Positions 1 through 8,941 are shown, counted from the stretch's first letter. The stretch: 64,000 bases of DNA from Candidatus Villigracilis vicinus (GCA_016721315.1 JADKIL010000002.1:186001-250000); one strand, 5' to 3'. Notes: generated by a model not told the origin, from the sequence alone. Translations and numbers: made by a program.

Positions 1-274
1 CGGCAGCAGTCACTTTACCTGCTTCTCGTATCTTGCGAAAGACATTCGGCTGATTGGAGAGTCTCACAATCGAATTAGCAACAATGCCATTCTCGCTGGA
101 AGGCGTCCCGGTGTGGATGCTCTCATACATTGGGCGAGACATGCTCGGCAACTCGCCAATGATCTTATACAAACTGGCTTTCTTGTATTCCACGAGGTGC
201 CCAAGATAACCCATATTAGCGATCGCCGTGTCGTAGCGCAAAGCATCAGATAAAACAAGAATGACTTTGTTCAT
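1..274 (-). CDS. Alkaline phosphatase superfamily protein (phosphodiesterase/nucleotide pyrophosphatase-like), N-terminal part
   Basis: The ATG at 274-272 opens a frame that stays open to the left edge, so only the first 91 residues are visible. It begins MNKVILVLSDALRYDTA, where the Asp after VLS matches the first metal-binding Asp of type I phosphodiesterases and related alkaline-phosphatase-fold hydrolases. The text SMSRPMYESIHTGTPSSENG has the pattern in which the nucleophile Ser/Thr region precedes a GxxPxxNG motif in this superfamily. It lies 59 nt downstream of the ABC ATPase gene, beyond a terminator-like hairpin, so it may be transcribed by read-through or separately. Its place beside a binding-protein transporter and a phosphate transporter suggests a role in releasing phosphate or an organic moiety from an imported or lipid-derived ester. 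The substrate cannot be told from this fragment. Confidence 0.7.
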   Translation of the reverse strand, partial: MNKVILVLSDALRYDTAIANMGYLGHLVEYKKASLYKIIGELPSMSRPMYESIHTGTPSSENGIVANSIVRLSNQPNVFRKIREAGKVTAA

Positions 275-283
275 GATTACCTC

Positions 284-319
284 AATAAAAAAATAGGAAG
301 TCTTGAAGACTTCCTATTT
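284..319 (-). terminator. Rho-independent terminator of the ABC transporter operon
   Basis: Arms at 291-304 and 306-319 are perfectly complementary (14 nt, with the inner bases forming the turn). On the minus strand the stem is followed by a run of T. It sits 14 nt past the ABC ATPase stop codon and before the phosphatase start. Confidence 0.8.
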
Positions 320-333
320 TCCATGCAGAGAGA

Positions 334-1395
334 TTATTCTTCCAGAACCAGAACTGCTTCCTTTGAGCAGGTCACCTGCTGTTTAGAGCCGATCTTGGGC
401 AGTTCCAGGAAGGGATTGTTGAAGGTATCCATATTGAACTTGGCGTTGCCGATCTTCACCTGGATGCGTACAACCGCCCCAAGGAAGGTAATATTCTCAA
501 TGGTACAGTCGAGGACATTATCCTTTTTCTGTTCAGATACAAAGCTGAAGCGTTCCGGGCGGACGGAAACACGGATCGCATCTCCCTTTTTGCGGGATTT
601 GATATCAGACGCAGTAATAAACTGAACGCCATCAACGGTCAAGAGACCACTTGCAGGGTCAGACACTTCAGCACTGGCAGTATTAAGTGACCCCACAAAG
701 TTTGCCACAAACTGAGTCTGCGGGAAGTTATAAATTTCGAAAGGAGTCCCTACTTGTTCCATCAGCCCTACATTCATGACTACGATACGGTCAGAGATCG
801 AAAGTGCCTCTTCCTGGTCATGAGTCACAAATATGGCGGTAATGCCTAATTTCTTCTGAATAGCCCGAATTTCGGCTCGCAAAGAGACCCGGATCTTGGC
901 ATCCAATGCAGAGAGCGGTTCATCGAGCAAAAGTACTTGCGGATGAATGGCAAGCGCACGCGCCAGGGAGACACGTTGCTGCTGCCCGCCTGAAAGTTGG
1001 TAGGGGTATTTGTTTGCATGTTTTTCGAGGTTGATCAGGGCGATCATTTCATCAATACGTTGTTTGATGATCTCTTTCGACTCTTTGCGAACACTTAAGC
1101 CAAAGCCAATATTCTGCGCAACGGTCATATTCGGGAACAAGGCATAGGACTGGAAGATCATACCGACATTACGCTGATTGGGCGCTTTATCCGTAATATC
1201 CGCCCCATCCAATATGATCTTTCCTGACGAGGGGATTTCAAAACCCGCCACCATTCGCAGGGTCGTTGTCTTTCCGCAGCCTGACGGACCCAGAAACGAA
1301 ACAAATTCGCCTTTGGCAATTTCCAAACTGAAATCATCTACAACAACAGTATCGCCGAATTGCTTGGTAATTTTCGAGAGGGTTAAATAAGACAT
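334..1395 (-). CDS. ABC transporter ATP-binding protein (PotA/PhnT-like, spermidine/putrescine/iron/phosphonate importer class)
   Basis: 353 residues, the usual length of the CUT1/PotA-type ATPases. Walker A GPSGCGKTT is at residues 36-44, the Q-loop at MIFQSYALFP, the signature LSGGQQQR near 134-141, Walker B LLLDEPLSALD near 155-165 and the switch His in VTHDQEEA. A TOBE-like beta domain fills the last ~110 residues, as in importers regulated through the ATPase. The ATG at 1395 has GGAG 9 nt upstream. It is the last gene of the importer operon (binding protein, two permeases, ATPase, all minus strand) and is followed by a clear terminator. The family imports polyamines, ferric iron, thiamine or 2-aminoethylphosphonate. 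Neighbouring phosphatase and PiT genes make an organophosphorus or amine substrate plausible, but this is inference. Confidence 0.93.
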   Translation of the reverse strand: MSYLTLSKITKQFGDTVVVDDFSLEIAKGEFVSFLGPSGCGKTTTLRMVAGFEIPSSGKIILDGADITDKAPNQRNVGMIFQSYALFPNMTVAQNIGFGLSVRKESKEIIKQRIDEMIALINLEKHANKYPYQLSGGQQQRVSLARALAIHPQVLLLDEPLSALDAKIRVSLRAEIRAIQKKLGITAIFVTHDQEEALSISDRIVVMNVGLMEQVGTPFEIYNFPQTQFVANFVGSLNTASAEVSDPASGLLTVDGVQFITASDIKSRKKGDAIRVSVRPERFSFVSEQKKDNVLDCTIENITFLGAVVRIQVKIGNAKFNMDTFNNPFLELPKIGSKQQVTCSKEAVLVLEE

Positions 1396-1418
1396 TGAGA
1401 ATTCTCCGCAAATAGATT

Positions 1419-2252
1419 TTAGTGCGTACCAGCGGTCTGCCCTTGACCGCCCGTAAACATCTGTATAAGCCCCATGGCAAGCCAGGTCATGAGGAAACTG
1501 GCAAACGAAAGTGCAGCAGGCTCATAAGCACGGTGCTGTCCAAGCAGGAAAAGGTATGGTCCAAAAGCAGGGACGCCGAGAAAAGAAGCAAGGGTCACTT
1601 CACCAACGACAATCGCGAAGGTAAGCAAGGCGCCACTCAACAAAGCCGCACGAATATTCGGCAGAATCACCCGCAAAATGATCGTAAACCAACTCGCTCC
1701 AAGGCTTTGAGCTGCCTCGGTCAGGGTTCGCACATCCACAGTACGCATGCCCGTATCTACAGAGCGGTACATATAGGGCAAACCCAAAACAACATACCCA
1801 GCAATAATCAAAATATCCGTGCCGACTTCGAATGTTGTTAATGGTTGAAACAACTTTATTTCTGTAAATGGGATTTTTATCGGAGAACTGTAAATACGGA
1901 TCAAACCAAATACCAGAATAATCGCTGGTACGACGAACGGCAGGAGTGTAATAAACTCAACAATTCGGCGGGCTTCCGGTAAACGCAAGCGGATCCAATA
2001 AGCAGTTGGAACGATAAGAATAATGCTTGCTACAATGGTCAAAAGCGCCAGCATATTGGAATACAAGAAAGTCTCGAGAAATTCCGGATCTTCAAATGCT
2101 CGTATATACGCCTTAAACCCAATCACATCTCTTTCCATGCGGAGGGAAAAATTTACGGTCGCATATAATGGCAAAAGAAAATACAAGGCGCCTAAAATAA
2201 ACCAAAACCAACTCCAAAATGGAATCTGACGTATCTTAGAGAGTATGTTCAT
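1419..2252 (-). CDS. ABC transporter permease (PotC-like inner-membrane subunit)
   Basis: 277 residues with about six hydrophobic segments, typical of binding-protein-dependent permeases. The cytoplasmic EAA loop, which docks on the ATPase, reads EAAQSLGASW followed by LPNIRAALLSG near residue 180-210. I chose the ATG at 2252 rather than the GTG at 2261 because it overlaps the preceding stop codon as ATGA and has AAAGG at good spacing. This tight coupling to the upstream permease shows the two are translated together and form the heterodimeric channel. Confidence 0.92.
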   Translation of the reverse strand: MNILSKIRQIPFWSWFWFILGALYFLLPLYATVNFSLRMERDVIGFKAYIRAFEDPEFLETFLYSNMLALLTIVASIILIVPTAYWIRLRLPEARRIVEFITLLPFVVPAIILVFGLIRIYSSPIKIPFTEIKLFQPLTTFEVGTDILIIAGYVVLGLPYMYRSVDTGMRTVDVRTLTEAAQSLGASWFTIILRVILPNIRAALLSGALLTFAIVVGEVTLASFLGVPAFGPYLFLLGQHRAYEPAALSFASFLMTWLAMGLIQMFTGGQGQTAGTH

Positions 2253-3139
2253 CGCAGCCACCTTTCCGATTGTTTCTGAAGCCAGGAATACCCCATCAAG
2301 GATATCGCCATAACGACTACCATTCCCATGGCCATGGCATAACCAAGCCCTGGATTATGAAGAACATCTCCGCGGATCTGGGCACCAATCTGAATAGTAA
2401 TGATACCGAGACGCCCTCCTGTTAGAGCATATGCAGTGGCATATGCACCAAACGCATTACCAAATAACAGGATCATGGAACCAAGAATGGATGGAAGTAA
2501 AACCGGGAAAGCAACCTTCCTCCAGTACTGAAAAGTGCTTGCGCCTAAATTTTCTGCAGCCTCACGCCATTCCCGCTTTAACCCATCCAATGCAGGTGCC
2601 ATGATCAATACCATCAACGGGAACTGAAAGTACATATAAGTCAGACTCAATCCCCAAAAACTATACAGATCGAAATCTGTTTGTTGATATAAATTTACAC
2701 CGAACAATTCCTTGATAAGCGCAGTAACAAAACCTGTGCGCCCAAGCGTGGCAATGAACGCAAACGCCAGCGGAACACCGGCAAAGTTGGATGCAACACC
2801 TGAAAAAGTAATCAATGCAGATCTTAAGGGTTTTGGCAAACCGCCAACTGTTACGGAATATGCCAGCAGAAAGCCAAATATTCCGCCACCCACCGCAGTA
2901 GCTGCACTGATACGGATACTTAACCAATAAGCATCGAGAATGGCTTGCTCTTGGAACAACTGGAGAATATTTGCAAACGTAAACCGCCCATCACTATCTG
3001 TAAAACTTCCCATAACCAGGCGAAGGGAGGGTAAAACCAGAAACAGGATAGCGAACAGAAAAAACGGAGCAACGCCAATCCAATTTTTCCAACCAGGAGC
3101 AGGAAAAGAACTTTTAGGGTTTAGAGCAGTTTGAGCCAT
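2249..3139 (-). CDS. ABC transporter permease (PotB-like inner-membrane subunit)
   Basis: 296 residues with a Pro-rich N-terminus and about six membrane segments; the EAA loop reads EAAENLGASTFQYW and continues LPSILGSMILLFG near residue 195-225. It is the first permease of the pair and its last codon overlaps the start of the second permease by 4 nt. The start at 3139 lies 169 nt after the binding-protein gene, with a strong stem-loop in between. This arrangement commonly yields more binding protein than membrane components. Confidence 0.92.
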   Translation of the reverse strand: MAQTALNPKSSFPAPGWKNWIGVAPFFLFAILFLVLPSLRLVMGSFTDSDGRFTFANILQLFQEQAILDAYWLSIRISAATAVGGGIFGFLLAYSVTVGGLPKPLRSALITFSGVASNFAGVPLAFAFIATLGRTGFVTALIKELFGVNLYQQTDFDLYSFWGLSLTYMYFQFPLMVLIMAPALDGLKREWREAAENLGASTFQYWRKVAFPVLLPSILGSMILLFGNAFGAYATAYALTGGRLGIITIQIGAQIRGDVLHNPGLGYAMAMGMVVVMAISLMGYSWLQKQSERWLR

Positions 3140-3256
3140 AATTTAGTAACCTCAACGTACTGTTGATGCATAACTTGCCAAACTTGATATTTTATACTTA
3201 CCCTTATTTGCACTTAAAGTTCAGAGATCCTTACTGCAATATTTTCACTTGTTATG

Positions 3257-3286
3257 GCGAGACCCCGCCAAATGGCAGGGTCTCGC
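3257..3286 (-). other. Stem-loop between binding-protein and permease genes
   Basis: Arms 3257-3265 and 3278-3286 are complementary (9 bp), and an inner GCC/GGC pair extends the stem after one mismatch. There is no T-run on the minus strand, so this is more likely an mRNA-stabilising or attenuating hairpin than a full terminator. Such hairpins often follow binding-protein genes. Confidence 0.6.
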
Positions 3287-3308
3287 ATTATTACTTCAAA
3301 ATCTTTTC

Positions 3309-4493
3309 TTACGGGGCGGCCTGTACATCAGCACCAACGGCACTATCCCAATTCGCCACGATCAACTCTTTGGCGGCATTGAGCTGGTCAAGGGAGGGGA
3401 ACACGGCGCCAGAAACATCCGGCAACTTGGCAAGCAAGTCAGCGGGGATCACGCCGCGATCGCGCATGTCAGCTTCGCGAATCGGGTGGCAGTAGCCCTT
3501 CATCCAGATGGTCTGACCTTCGTCGGAATAAAGGAATTCCATCCACAACTTGGCAGCATTGGGGTGCGGGGCGTAGGCGCTGATCGCCTGAACGTACACA
3601 CCAGCGAAGCGGCCGGTAGCGGGGATCACAACCTGAGCAGCAGGATTACCTTCGAAGCTATCCACAGCGGCGAGAGCGTTATAGTCCCAAGTAATGCGGA
3701 CGGCAGTTTCACCGGTGGCAACCAAACCGTTGTTCGCAATTAATGGAACAAGGTTGCCAGCTGAGTTCAAATCAGCAAAGAAATCGAGACCCGCCTGGGC
3801 ATCATCAAGGGAGCCGCCATTGGCAAGAGCCGCAGCGTAGACGGTCTGGATGGCCTGGTTGGAGGTGCGAGGATCACCAGAGAGAGCAACCTGTCCGTTG
3901 TACTTGGGATCGAGCAGGTCAGCCCAGTCTTGGGGAACATCAGGCTGAACATCGGTGTTGACGAGGAAGGACAACACACCATAGTAATCGCCATACCAAT
4001 AACCTTCGGCATCCTTGGCTTCATCAGGAATGGAATCCCAAGTAGAGACCTTGTACGGCTGGATCAAACCTTCAGCCTTGGAGGATTCGCCAAAAGCAAA
4101 GCCGACGTCGATCACATCAGGAGCCTGCGGACCGGTGTTGTCCTTGTTCGCCTTGATGGCTTCGATTTCATCGCCAGAGCCAGCGTCAGGGTTAAGTTCG
4201 TTGACTTCAATGCCGTACTTCGCCTTGAAGGTTTCGATAGCTTCACCATAATTGCACCAGTCGTGGGGCAAAGCAATGGTGCTGAGCATACCTTCGGCTT
4301 GGGCAGCAGCAACGAGGTCAGCCATAGGATCGGCAGCAGCGGCTTCGGTAGCAGGGGCTTCAGTAGCAGCAGCTTCAGTAGCAGCGGCTTCGGTCGCAGG
4401 GGCTTCGGTCGCAGCACCACCGCACGCAGACAGCAAGGTCGCGGCGATCACGAACAGGGCAAGCACATGAAAAGCAAAATTCTTCGTACGCAT
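3309..4493 (-). CDS. Extracellular solute-binding lipoprotein of the ABC importer
   Basis: 394 residues. The N-terminus is a lipoprotein signal with lipobox LLSAC and acylated Cys at residue 24. Residues ~27-53 form a low-complexity linker made of ATEA repeats that tethers the binding domain to the membrane, a common design in Chloroflexota. The mature part looks like a family 1 periplasmic-binding protein of the Fe3+/thiamine/2-aminoethylphosphonate class: an N-terminal lobe containing DVIDVGFAFG, a central RTSNQAIQTVY segment, a hinge with VRITWDYNALA, and a C-terminal lobe with PHPNAAKLWMEFLYS. The ATG at 4493 has AAGGAG upstream. It is the first gene of the operon and its promoter is visible at 4596-4624. 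Ligand identity cannot be read from sequence; polyamine, aminophosphonate and ferric complexes are all possible. Confidence 0.92.
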   Translation of the reverse strand: MRTKNFAFHVLALFVIAATLLSACGGAATEAPATEAAATEAAATEAPATEAAAADPMADLVAAAQAEGMLSTIALPHDWCNYGEAIETFKAKYGIEVNELNPDAGSGDEIEAIKANKDNTGPQAPDVIDVGFAFGESSKAEGLIQPYKVSTWDSIPDEAKDAEGYWYGDYYGVLSFLVNTDVQPDVPQDWADLLDPKYNGQVALSGDPRTSNQAIQTVYAAALANGGSLDDAQAGLDFFADLNSAGNLVPLIANNGLVATGETAVRITWDYNALAAVDSFEGNPAAQVVIPATGRFAGVYVQAISAYAPHPNAAKLWMEFLYSDEGQTIWMKGYCHPIREADMRDRGVIPADLLAKLPDVSGAVFPSLDQLNAAKELIVANWDSAVGADVQAAP

Positions 4494-4595
4494 CTCTTTC
4501 TCCTTATTTGTTTTGGATGAATCAAACGAACGAAATCACTTGCACTCTAAATATCTGAATCCCAGCACCTCCAATTCTGTTAACATATCCTTAAC

Positions 4596-4624
4596 ATTTT
4601 AGCATTATCAATATTCAAAGTCAA
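4596..4624 (-). promoter_or_regulatory. Sigma70-type promoter of the ABC importer operon
   Basis: On the minus strand, TTGACT (4624-4619) is separated by exactly 17 nt from TAAAAT (4601-4596). The predicted 5' leader before the binding-protein start is about 95 nt. Confidence 0.7.
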
Positions 4625-4663
4625 ACGAGGATTCATTGACTCTGAATTAATGACCAAAAAGAA

Positions 4664-5662
4664 CTACAGGGATACTTTGAAATACACGAGCATTGAATAG
4701 ATCCCTGCAGAGAATAAAGCACTGATCGGAATGGTAATAACCCAGGCTGTCAAAATATCGATAGCCACTCCCCAACGAACTTTTCCAAAACGCTCTGAAG
4801 CCCCCACGCCAATGATCGCCGAACTAACAACCTGCGTAGTGCTGACCGGCAACCCAATCATGGAGGCACTCAGGATCACAATGCCAGAAGTTAATTGACT
4901 TGCAAATCCATGCACCGGGCGGATCTTATAAAACTTACCACCAAGAGTACGGATCAAGCGCCACCCCCCCAGCGCCGTCCCTGCTGCCATCGTCCCAGCA
5001 CTGACAAGCACCACCCAAAACGGAACAGAGAAATCACTTAACTTGCCACTGATGATCAAGCTCAAAGTGATGATACCAATGGTCTTTTGAGCATCATTGG
5101 TTCCATGACTGAACGCCAGCGTTACAGCAGTGAACATTTGGCTGTTTTTGAAAAAATTATTAATATGCGGTGTGGCATTCTGCGACAACAGATAAACAAT
5201 CTTCAACAGAACGAACCCGGCGACAAAACCGATCAAGGGTGAGACAAATAAGGCAAGCAGAACCTTGATCAAACCCGTCACCTTGACTGCTTCCCAACCC
5301 GAAGAAACGACCGCTGCGCCGATCAAACCGCCGATAAGTGCATGAGAGGAACTGCTTGGAATGCCAAAATACCAGGTGATGAGATTCCACACAATGGCGG
5401 CAAGCAGCCCCACAGTCAGTGCTTGAAGCGAGATCACTTCAGAAGCAACGATATCACTACCGATCGTCTTTGCCACCGTGACGCCAAATAAAAGCGGACC
5501 GGCAAATTCAGCAACGGCAGTCATGCTCAGGGCAGTCTGTGGGTGAAATGCACGCGATGAGATCATCGTCGCGACGATATTACTCGAATCGCGCATACCA
5601 TTGATGAACTCAAAAACCAGCGCCAGAATGATAACCAGCGCCAGAGAAAACGGGATTAACAT
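4664..5662 (-). CDS. pit: PiT-family inorganic phosphate transporter
   Basis: 332 residues, polytopic. The two inverted PiT signature motifs are visible: NGMRDSSNIVATMIS near residue 20-35 (a divergent form of the usual GANDVANA motif that keeps the Asp and Asn) and AFSHGTNDAQKTIGI near residue 185-200. The family moves phosphate, or divalent metal-phosphate, with H+ or Na+ across the cytoplasmic membrane. It starts 4 nt after the stop of the DUF47 gene, a conserved pairing in which DUF47 is thought to modulate transport. It sits upstream of, and in the same orientation as, the ABC importer, though that importer has its own promoter. Confidence 0.94.
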   Translation of the reverse strand: MLIPFSLALVIILALVFEFINGMRDSSNIVATMISSRAFHPQTALSMTAVAEFAGPLLFGVTVAKTIGSDIVASEVISLQALTVGLLAAIVWNLITWYFGIPSSSSHALIGGLIGAAVVSSGWEAVKVTGLIKVLLALFVSPLIGFVAGFVLLKIVYLLSQNATPHINNFFKNSQMFTAVTLAFSHGTNDAQKTIGIITLSLIISGKLSDFSVPFWVVLVSAGTMAAGTALGGWRLIRTLGGKFYKIRPVHGFASQLTSGIVILSASMIGLPVSTTQVVSSAIIGVGASERFGKVRWGVAIDILTAWVITIPISALFSAGIYSMLVYFKVSL

Positions 5663-5666
5663 CCGG

Positions 5667-6287
5667 TTAAGTTCTCTTTACAACGATATCAGCAATGATA
5701 TTGGCTGCTTCATCGCCACGGTCAGCTGCATTGGAAAGATGGCGGTAGACTTCACGCATCTTCAACATCTCCACCACATGGTGGATATCCTCGGGTCCGC
5801 TGAACAGATCTGCCACGGCTTCTCGATAGACCGCCTCTACGCGGTTTTCAAGTGCCTTTGCACGCTGGGCATGATCAAGAGCGACATTAGGGTTTTTCGG
5901 CAAACGTAAGACACCTTGCCAGATCTCATAAGCAGCATCTTTTAGTAAAGAAGCAATGCGCTGCATATACGGGGTTGCCTGAACGTTCAAGATGACCATT
6001 TCCATGACCGTAGTATCGGCATAATCGACCACATCATCGATCGAACGGGAAAGGGCGAAAATATCTTCACGGTCAAACGGAGTCACAAATGTGCGATTTA
6101 GTTCATCAATCAGGATGCGGCGCACCTCATCCGCTTCCTTCTCTTTTAAGGATAACTCCTCGGCAACTTCGGGATCGGTGGTATCCAGATATTTCACCAG
6201 CAACCGCAAGCCTTCAAAAGATAAAGCTGCCTGTTGTTCGATCAATTTTTGAAATTTGTCTTCTTTGCGCTTGAAAAAGCGAAACAT
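5667..6287 (-). CDS. DUF47 (PhoU-like) protein paired with PiT transporter
   Basis: 206 residues. I chose the ATG at 6287 because AAGGAAG lies 7 nt upstream and the product then begins MFRFFKRKEDKFQKLIEQQA, the usual DUF47 start. An upstream codon would add seven atypical residues. The rest is helical: an E/D/R-rich first bundle with EVAEELSLKEKEADEVRR, then a second with SRSIDDVVDYADTTVMEM, resembling the metal-binding PhoU bundles. Such proteins are regarded as cytoplasmic partners or regulators of the adjacent PiT carrier. The two genes form a two-gene operon. Confidence 0.92.
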   Translation of the reverse strand: MFRFFKRKEDKFQKLIEQQAALSFEGLRLLVKYLDTTDPEVAEELSLKEKEADEVRRILIDELNRTFVTPFDREDIFALSRSIDDVVDYADTTVMEMVILNVQATPYMQRIASLLKDAAYEIWQGVLRLPKNPNVALDHAQRAKALENRVEAVYREAVADLFSGPEDIHHVVEMLKMREVYRHLSNAADRGDEAANIIADIVVKRT

Positions 6288-6308
6288 GCAATCTTCCTTT
6301 GTTTTCAT

Positions 6309-6331
6309 CCGGCAGGTTTGCCGCCTGCCGG
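6309..6331 (-). other. GC-rich hairpin upstream of the DUF47 gene
   Basis: Arms 6309-6316 and 6324-6331 form a perfect 8-bp GC-rich stem with a 7-nt loop. It lies between the mttB-like stop and the DUF47 start. It could end mttB transcription, but no T-run follows on the minus strand, so its role is uncertain. Confidence 0.45.
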
Positions 6332-6379
6332 ACTTATTTTTTTACTCAACCCATGCGGGCTGCCCCGGGAAAGATCAAA

Positions 6380-7816
6380 TTACGAAATGGGTTCCAATAT
6401 CCCCGGAACCAAACCAGGGAATTTTGCGCGGATCTGTTCGTCCAATTCGGCAGAAATAAGCGGCGCGGTATTCACATTCATAAGGTCTTTTGCTTTTTTC
6501 ATTGCCTTTGCCTGGGTATCGGTGGCGCCTTTCTTTTCCCAGATGGTACGCGCATCGCGGTCGGCGATCTTGGTCATCACGGCTTCGGTCTTCATACGGC
6601 TGGTGGTGTGTTTGGCTGTGATGAACGAACCGCCGGGTCCGATCTGTTTGATCAGGTCAAGACCCAGATCGTCCTCACTAAAATGGATGCCGTGCTTCAT
6701 GCGCTTCATCATTTGCGCCATTTCGTCATCAATGACGGCTTTCGCAAAATCGAAGGTCTTGAGCGCATCGATCAGCCCGCCGATGTTGAACATATCCATA
6801 CCGCCAAGCACGCCGGCGATTCCCGACATACCGGTTTCATATCCCGCCTGTGCATCGTTCAGCTTGGAATTGGTCAAACCTACATACCCGCCAGCGGGAA
6901 CATTGTAGAAGCGGGCGATCTGTGCGAATGCCATGTGAAGCATACCGCACTCGATGGCGCCGGACGTATATGCCCCGGAGCGCATATCCGCGACGGTGCC
7001 GAGGGTGGCATAGATCGTTGGCGTGCCTTCCTTCGTCATTTGCATTAGCAACAAGGCAGAAAGGAATTCGGCGTTGCCTTGCACCAATGACCCCGCCATA
7101 GACATGGGCGACGTCAAACCGGCATTTGGCACAATGGTCGGATAAACCGGCAAGCCTTCTTTCGCAAAGAACATCACATTCTCGGTGGAAAGATTATCCA
7201 TCGTCAATGGTGAAACAACGGGACAGTAATGATGCGTAAGGAAAGGATGCGCCTTGTACGCCTCTTCTCCACCCGCCACCATGTATGCCAACTCCATGAT
7301 ACTGCGCGTGTCTTTCATATCAGTGGTGGTGACACGGATCGGCTTAAGACAATACTTGATGGATGGATACAGGCGCGATAGTGTGAATTGATCCGCGGGC
7401 GCGTCATCTGCCAGAGTGGAAATGGAGAAGATATCGTAACCGGGCAGTTCGTTGATAAGGTGTGCGATGCGGGCAATATCTGTGGACTCGGCGCGTCTTT
7501 CCTTGCCGGTCACTGGGTCAATGATATCGGGCGCTGAACTCGCTGTAACAATGACCGGGCTATCCTGCGGGATCGTCTTATCGAATTTCGGGTCACGCCC
7601 GTGAAAGGTAAAAGATGGGGGGACCATCTTCCGATACTTCTCTACAACGGCGCGTGGAAACTTGACCCGCTCACCATCCACACTGCATCCGTGTTTTTGA
7701 AATAACTCTCGCGCAGGTTCATAGCGAACCTTTAAACCGACCTCTTCCAGAATTTCCAAAGAGGCATCGTGAATTCTCTCAACCTGTTCCTGTGTAAGTA
7801 AAGCAGCGAATGACAT
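6380..7816 (-). CDS. MttB-superfamily (trimethylamine methyltransferase family) protein, non-pyrrolysine type
   Basis: 478 residues, uninterrupted, matching the COG5598 MttB superfamily along its length (N-terminal helical region, then a TIM-barrel-like body with VTASSAPDIIDPVTG, HHYCPVVSPLTMDN and PAGGYVGLTNSKLNDAQAGYE). True trimethylamine methyltransferase needs a pyrrolysine coded by an in-frame amber codon; none is needed here. Characterised non-pyrrolysine members demethylate glycine betaine, proline betaine, carnitine or gamma-butyrobetaine and pass the methyl group to a corrinoid protein. No corrinoid protein or its reactivator is visible in this window, so the partner must lie elsewhere or the enzyme works differently. 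It is the last gene of the deoR-led operon, 27 nt after the PfkB-like gene. Confidence 0.9.
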   Translation of the reverse strand: MSFAALLTQEQVERIHDASLEILEEVGLKVRYEPARELFQKHGCSVDGERVKFPRAVVEKYRKMVPPSFTFHGRDPKFDKTIPQDSPVIVTASSAPDIIDPVTGKERRAESTDIARIAHLINELPGYDIFSISTLADDAPADQFTLSRLYPSIKYCLKPIRVTTTDMKDTRSIMELAYMVAGGEEAYKAHPFLTHHYCPVVSPLTMDNLSTENVMFFAKEGLPVYPTIVPNAGLTSPMSMAGSLVQGNAEFLSALLLMQMTKEGTPTIYATLGTVADMRSGAYTSGAIECGMLHMAFAQIARFYNVPAGGYVGLTNSKLNDAQAGYETGMSGIAGVLGGMDMFNIGGLIDALKTFDFAKAVIDDEMAQMMKRMKHGIHFSEDDLGLDLIKQIGPGGSFITAKHTTSRMKTEAVMTKIADRDARTIWEKKGATDTQAKAMKKAKDLMNVNTAPLISAELDEQIRAKFPGLVPGILEPIS

Positions 7817-7843
7817 GGTTTCACATCCTTGGTGTATGATAAA

Positions 7844-8938
7844 TTATCCAACCATTGATCGTTTGATCTTTTTTCGTTCCATTTTTTTCTTTGGCAAGAA
7901 CTTCTCTGCCAGCTTACGGCTCTCTTTTACAAGAGCATTATCAATAAATGGGCTATCTTCCGGCAATTGGAACATCTCACGGATCTTGACGAACTGATCT
8001 CCGCGGTATTGCATTCGCTCAATGCGGACCGTGTGAGCCAGCCCCATGATCTCGCGCGTTGTAAACATCTTCAAACCGGAACGCGTCACCTTTAACGAAG
8101 CCGCCGCAATGGCAAATCGAACCGTGTCTTCCAGGCTCCAGCCGTTCAGGTAACCATAGATAAAACCGGAAGAAAATGTTGCCCCCGCACCGGAGGCATC
8201 CACAGCTTTTACTTTGGGCGCATATGCGCGAATGATCTCATTGCCCTGCACGACCATACAACCCTGACTCGCCATGGTGATGATAGCGGTCTGGATCCCA
8301 GATTTGATCAGCTTGCGAGCCACACCGAGCATGGCTTGTTTCTTTCCGATCTGTGCCGCATCGGTTACCGCCTGGCAAACTGTAACTAGTCCGGAATATT
8401 TTTTCAACAATTCCGGGTCTTGATGCCCATGCTCAAAATTCAGAAAAACCGGCACACGATGCTTACGGGCTTCGCGCATGGCACGCAGAATCTGTTTATC
8501 GCCATCGTACCAGTCCACATATAACAGCTTCGCCTCCTTAATAAGCGAAAGATCCGCCGTATCCAGTGTGCTTAGAATCTCCTTCGAGCGCTGCCAGAAA
8601 TAGGTGCGCGCACCCTTTTTATCCGAGACGTTAACTTCCAGCGGCGTTTTGTACTTCTTGGTAAAACGGACTTCCCCTTGTACGCCAAACGCCTGCAATT
8701 TATCTTTAACGTAGTGTCCCAGCATATCATCCCCCACTGCCGTACCGATCATTGCAGAAGGGATATTCCATTGGCTCAAGTTACAGGCAATGATGGCAGC
8801 GTCATCATAGACGTAGTCACTGACCTCATGAACCACTGCGCCGGTATTCAACTTGGGCAGTTGGTCCAAAGACATGATGTACACCGGGGTTAACATGCCG
8901 AAACCGATGTATGCGGGGGAAGTTGATTTCTTTGCCAT
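7844..8938 (-). CDS. PfkB/ribokinase-family protein with altered catalytic motif
   Basis: 364 residues with the PfkB fold: an N-terminal glycine-rich stretch (YIGFGMLTP), central FLNFEHG and TAIITMASQGCMVV, and the C-terminal ATP/anion-hole motif. That last motif normally reads DTxGAGDxF, with the final Asp as catalytic base. Here it reads DASGAGATF (residues 247-255), so the base is replaced by Ala253. The codon is clearly GCA. The remaining anion hole (GAG) is intact. The last ~70 residues form a Lys/Arg-rich extension not typical of the family. The protein may have lost phosphotransfer activity, may use another residue, or may act as a sugar sensor. It lies between an N-demethylase gene and mttB in one operon. 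The start has no clear ribosome-binding site and directly follows a heptad inverted repeat. Confidence 0.85.
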   Translation of the reverse strand: MAKKSTSPAYIGFGMLTPVYIMSLDQLPKLNTGAVVHEVSDYVYDDAAIIACNLSQWNIPSAMIGTAVGDDMLGHYVKDKLQAFGVQGEVRFTKKYKTPLEVNVSDKKGARTYFWQRSKEILSTLDTADLSLIKEAKLLYVDWYDGDKQILRAMREARKHRVPVFLNFEHGHQDPELLKKYSGLVTVCQAVTDAAQIGKKQAMLGVARKLIKSGIQTAIITMASQGCMVVQGNEIIRAYAPKVKAVDASGAGATFSSGFIYGYLNGWSLEDTVRFAIAAASLKVTRSGLKMFTTREIMGLAHTVRIERMQYRGDQFVKIREMFQLPEDSPFIDNALVKESRKLAEKFLPKKKMERKKIKRSMVG

Positions 8939-8941
8939 AAG

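Noticed and set aside
64..258. A 64-codon open frame on the minus strand near the left edge
   Set aside because: It is a shadow. The real gene is in another frame (ATG at 274) and continues beyond the edge, with a recognisable phosphatase-superfamily N-terminus.
6380..7816. Pyrrolysine-containing trimethylamine methyltransferase
   Set aside because: The family matches, but the 478-codon frame has no internal amber codon and no pyl genes are nearby, so it is a non-pyrrolysine member.
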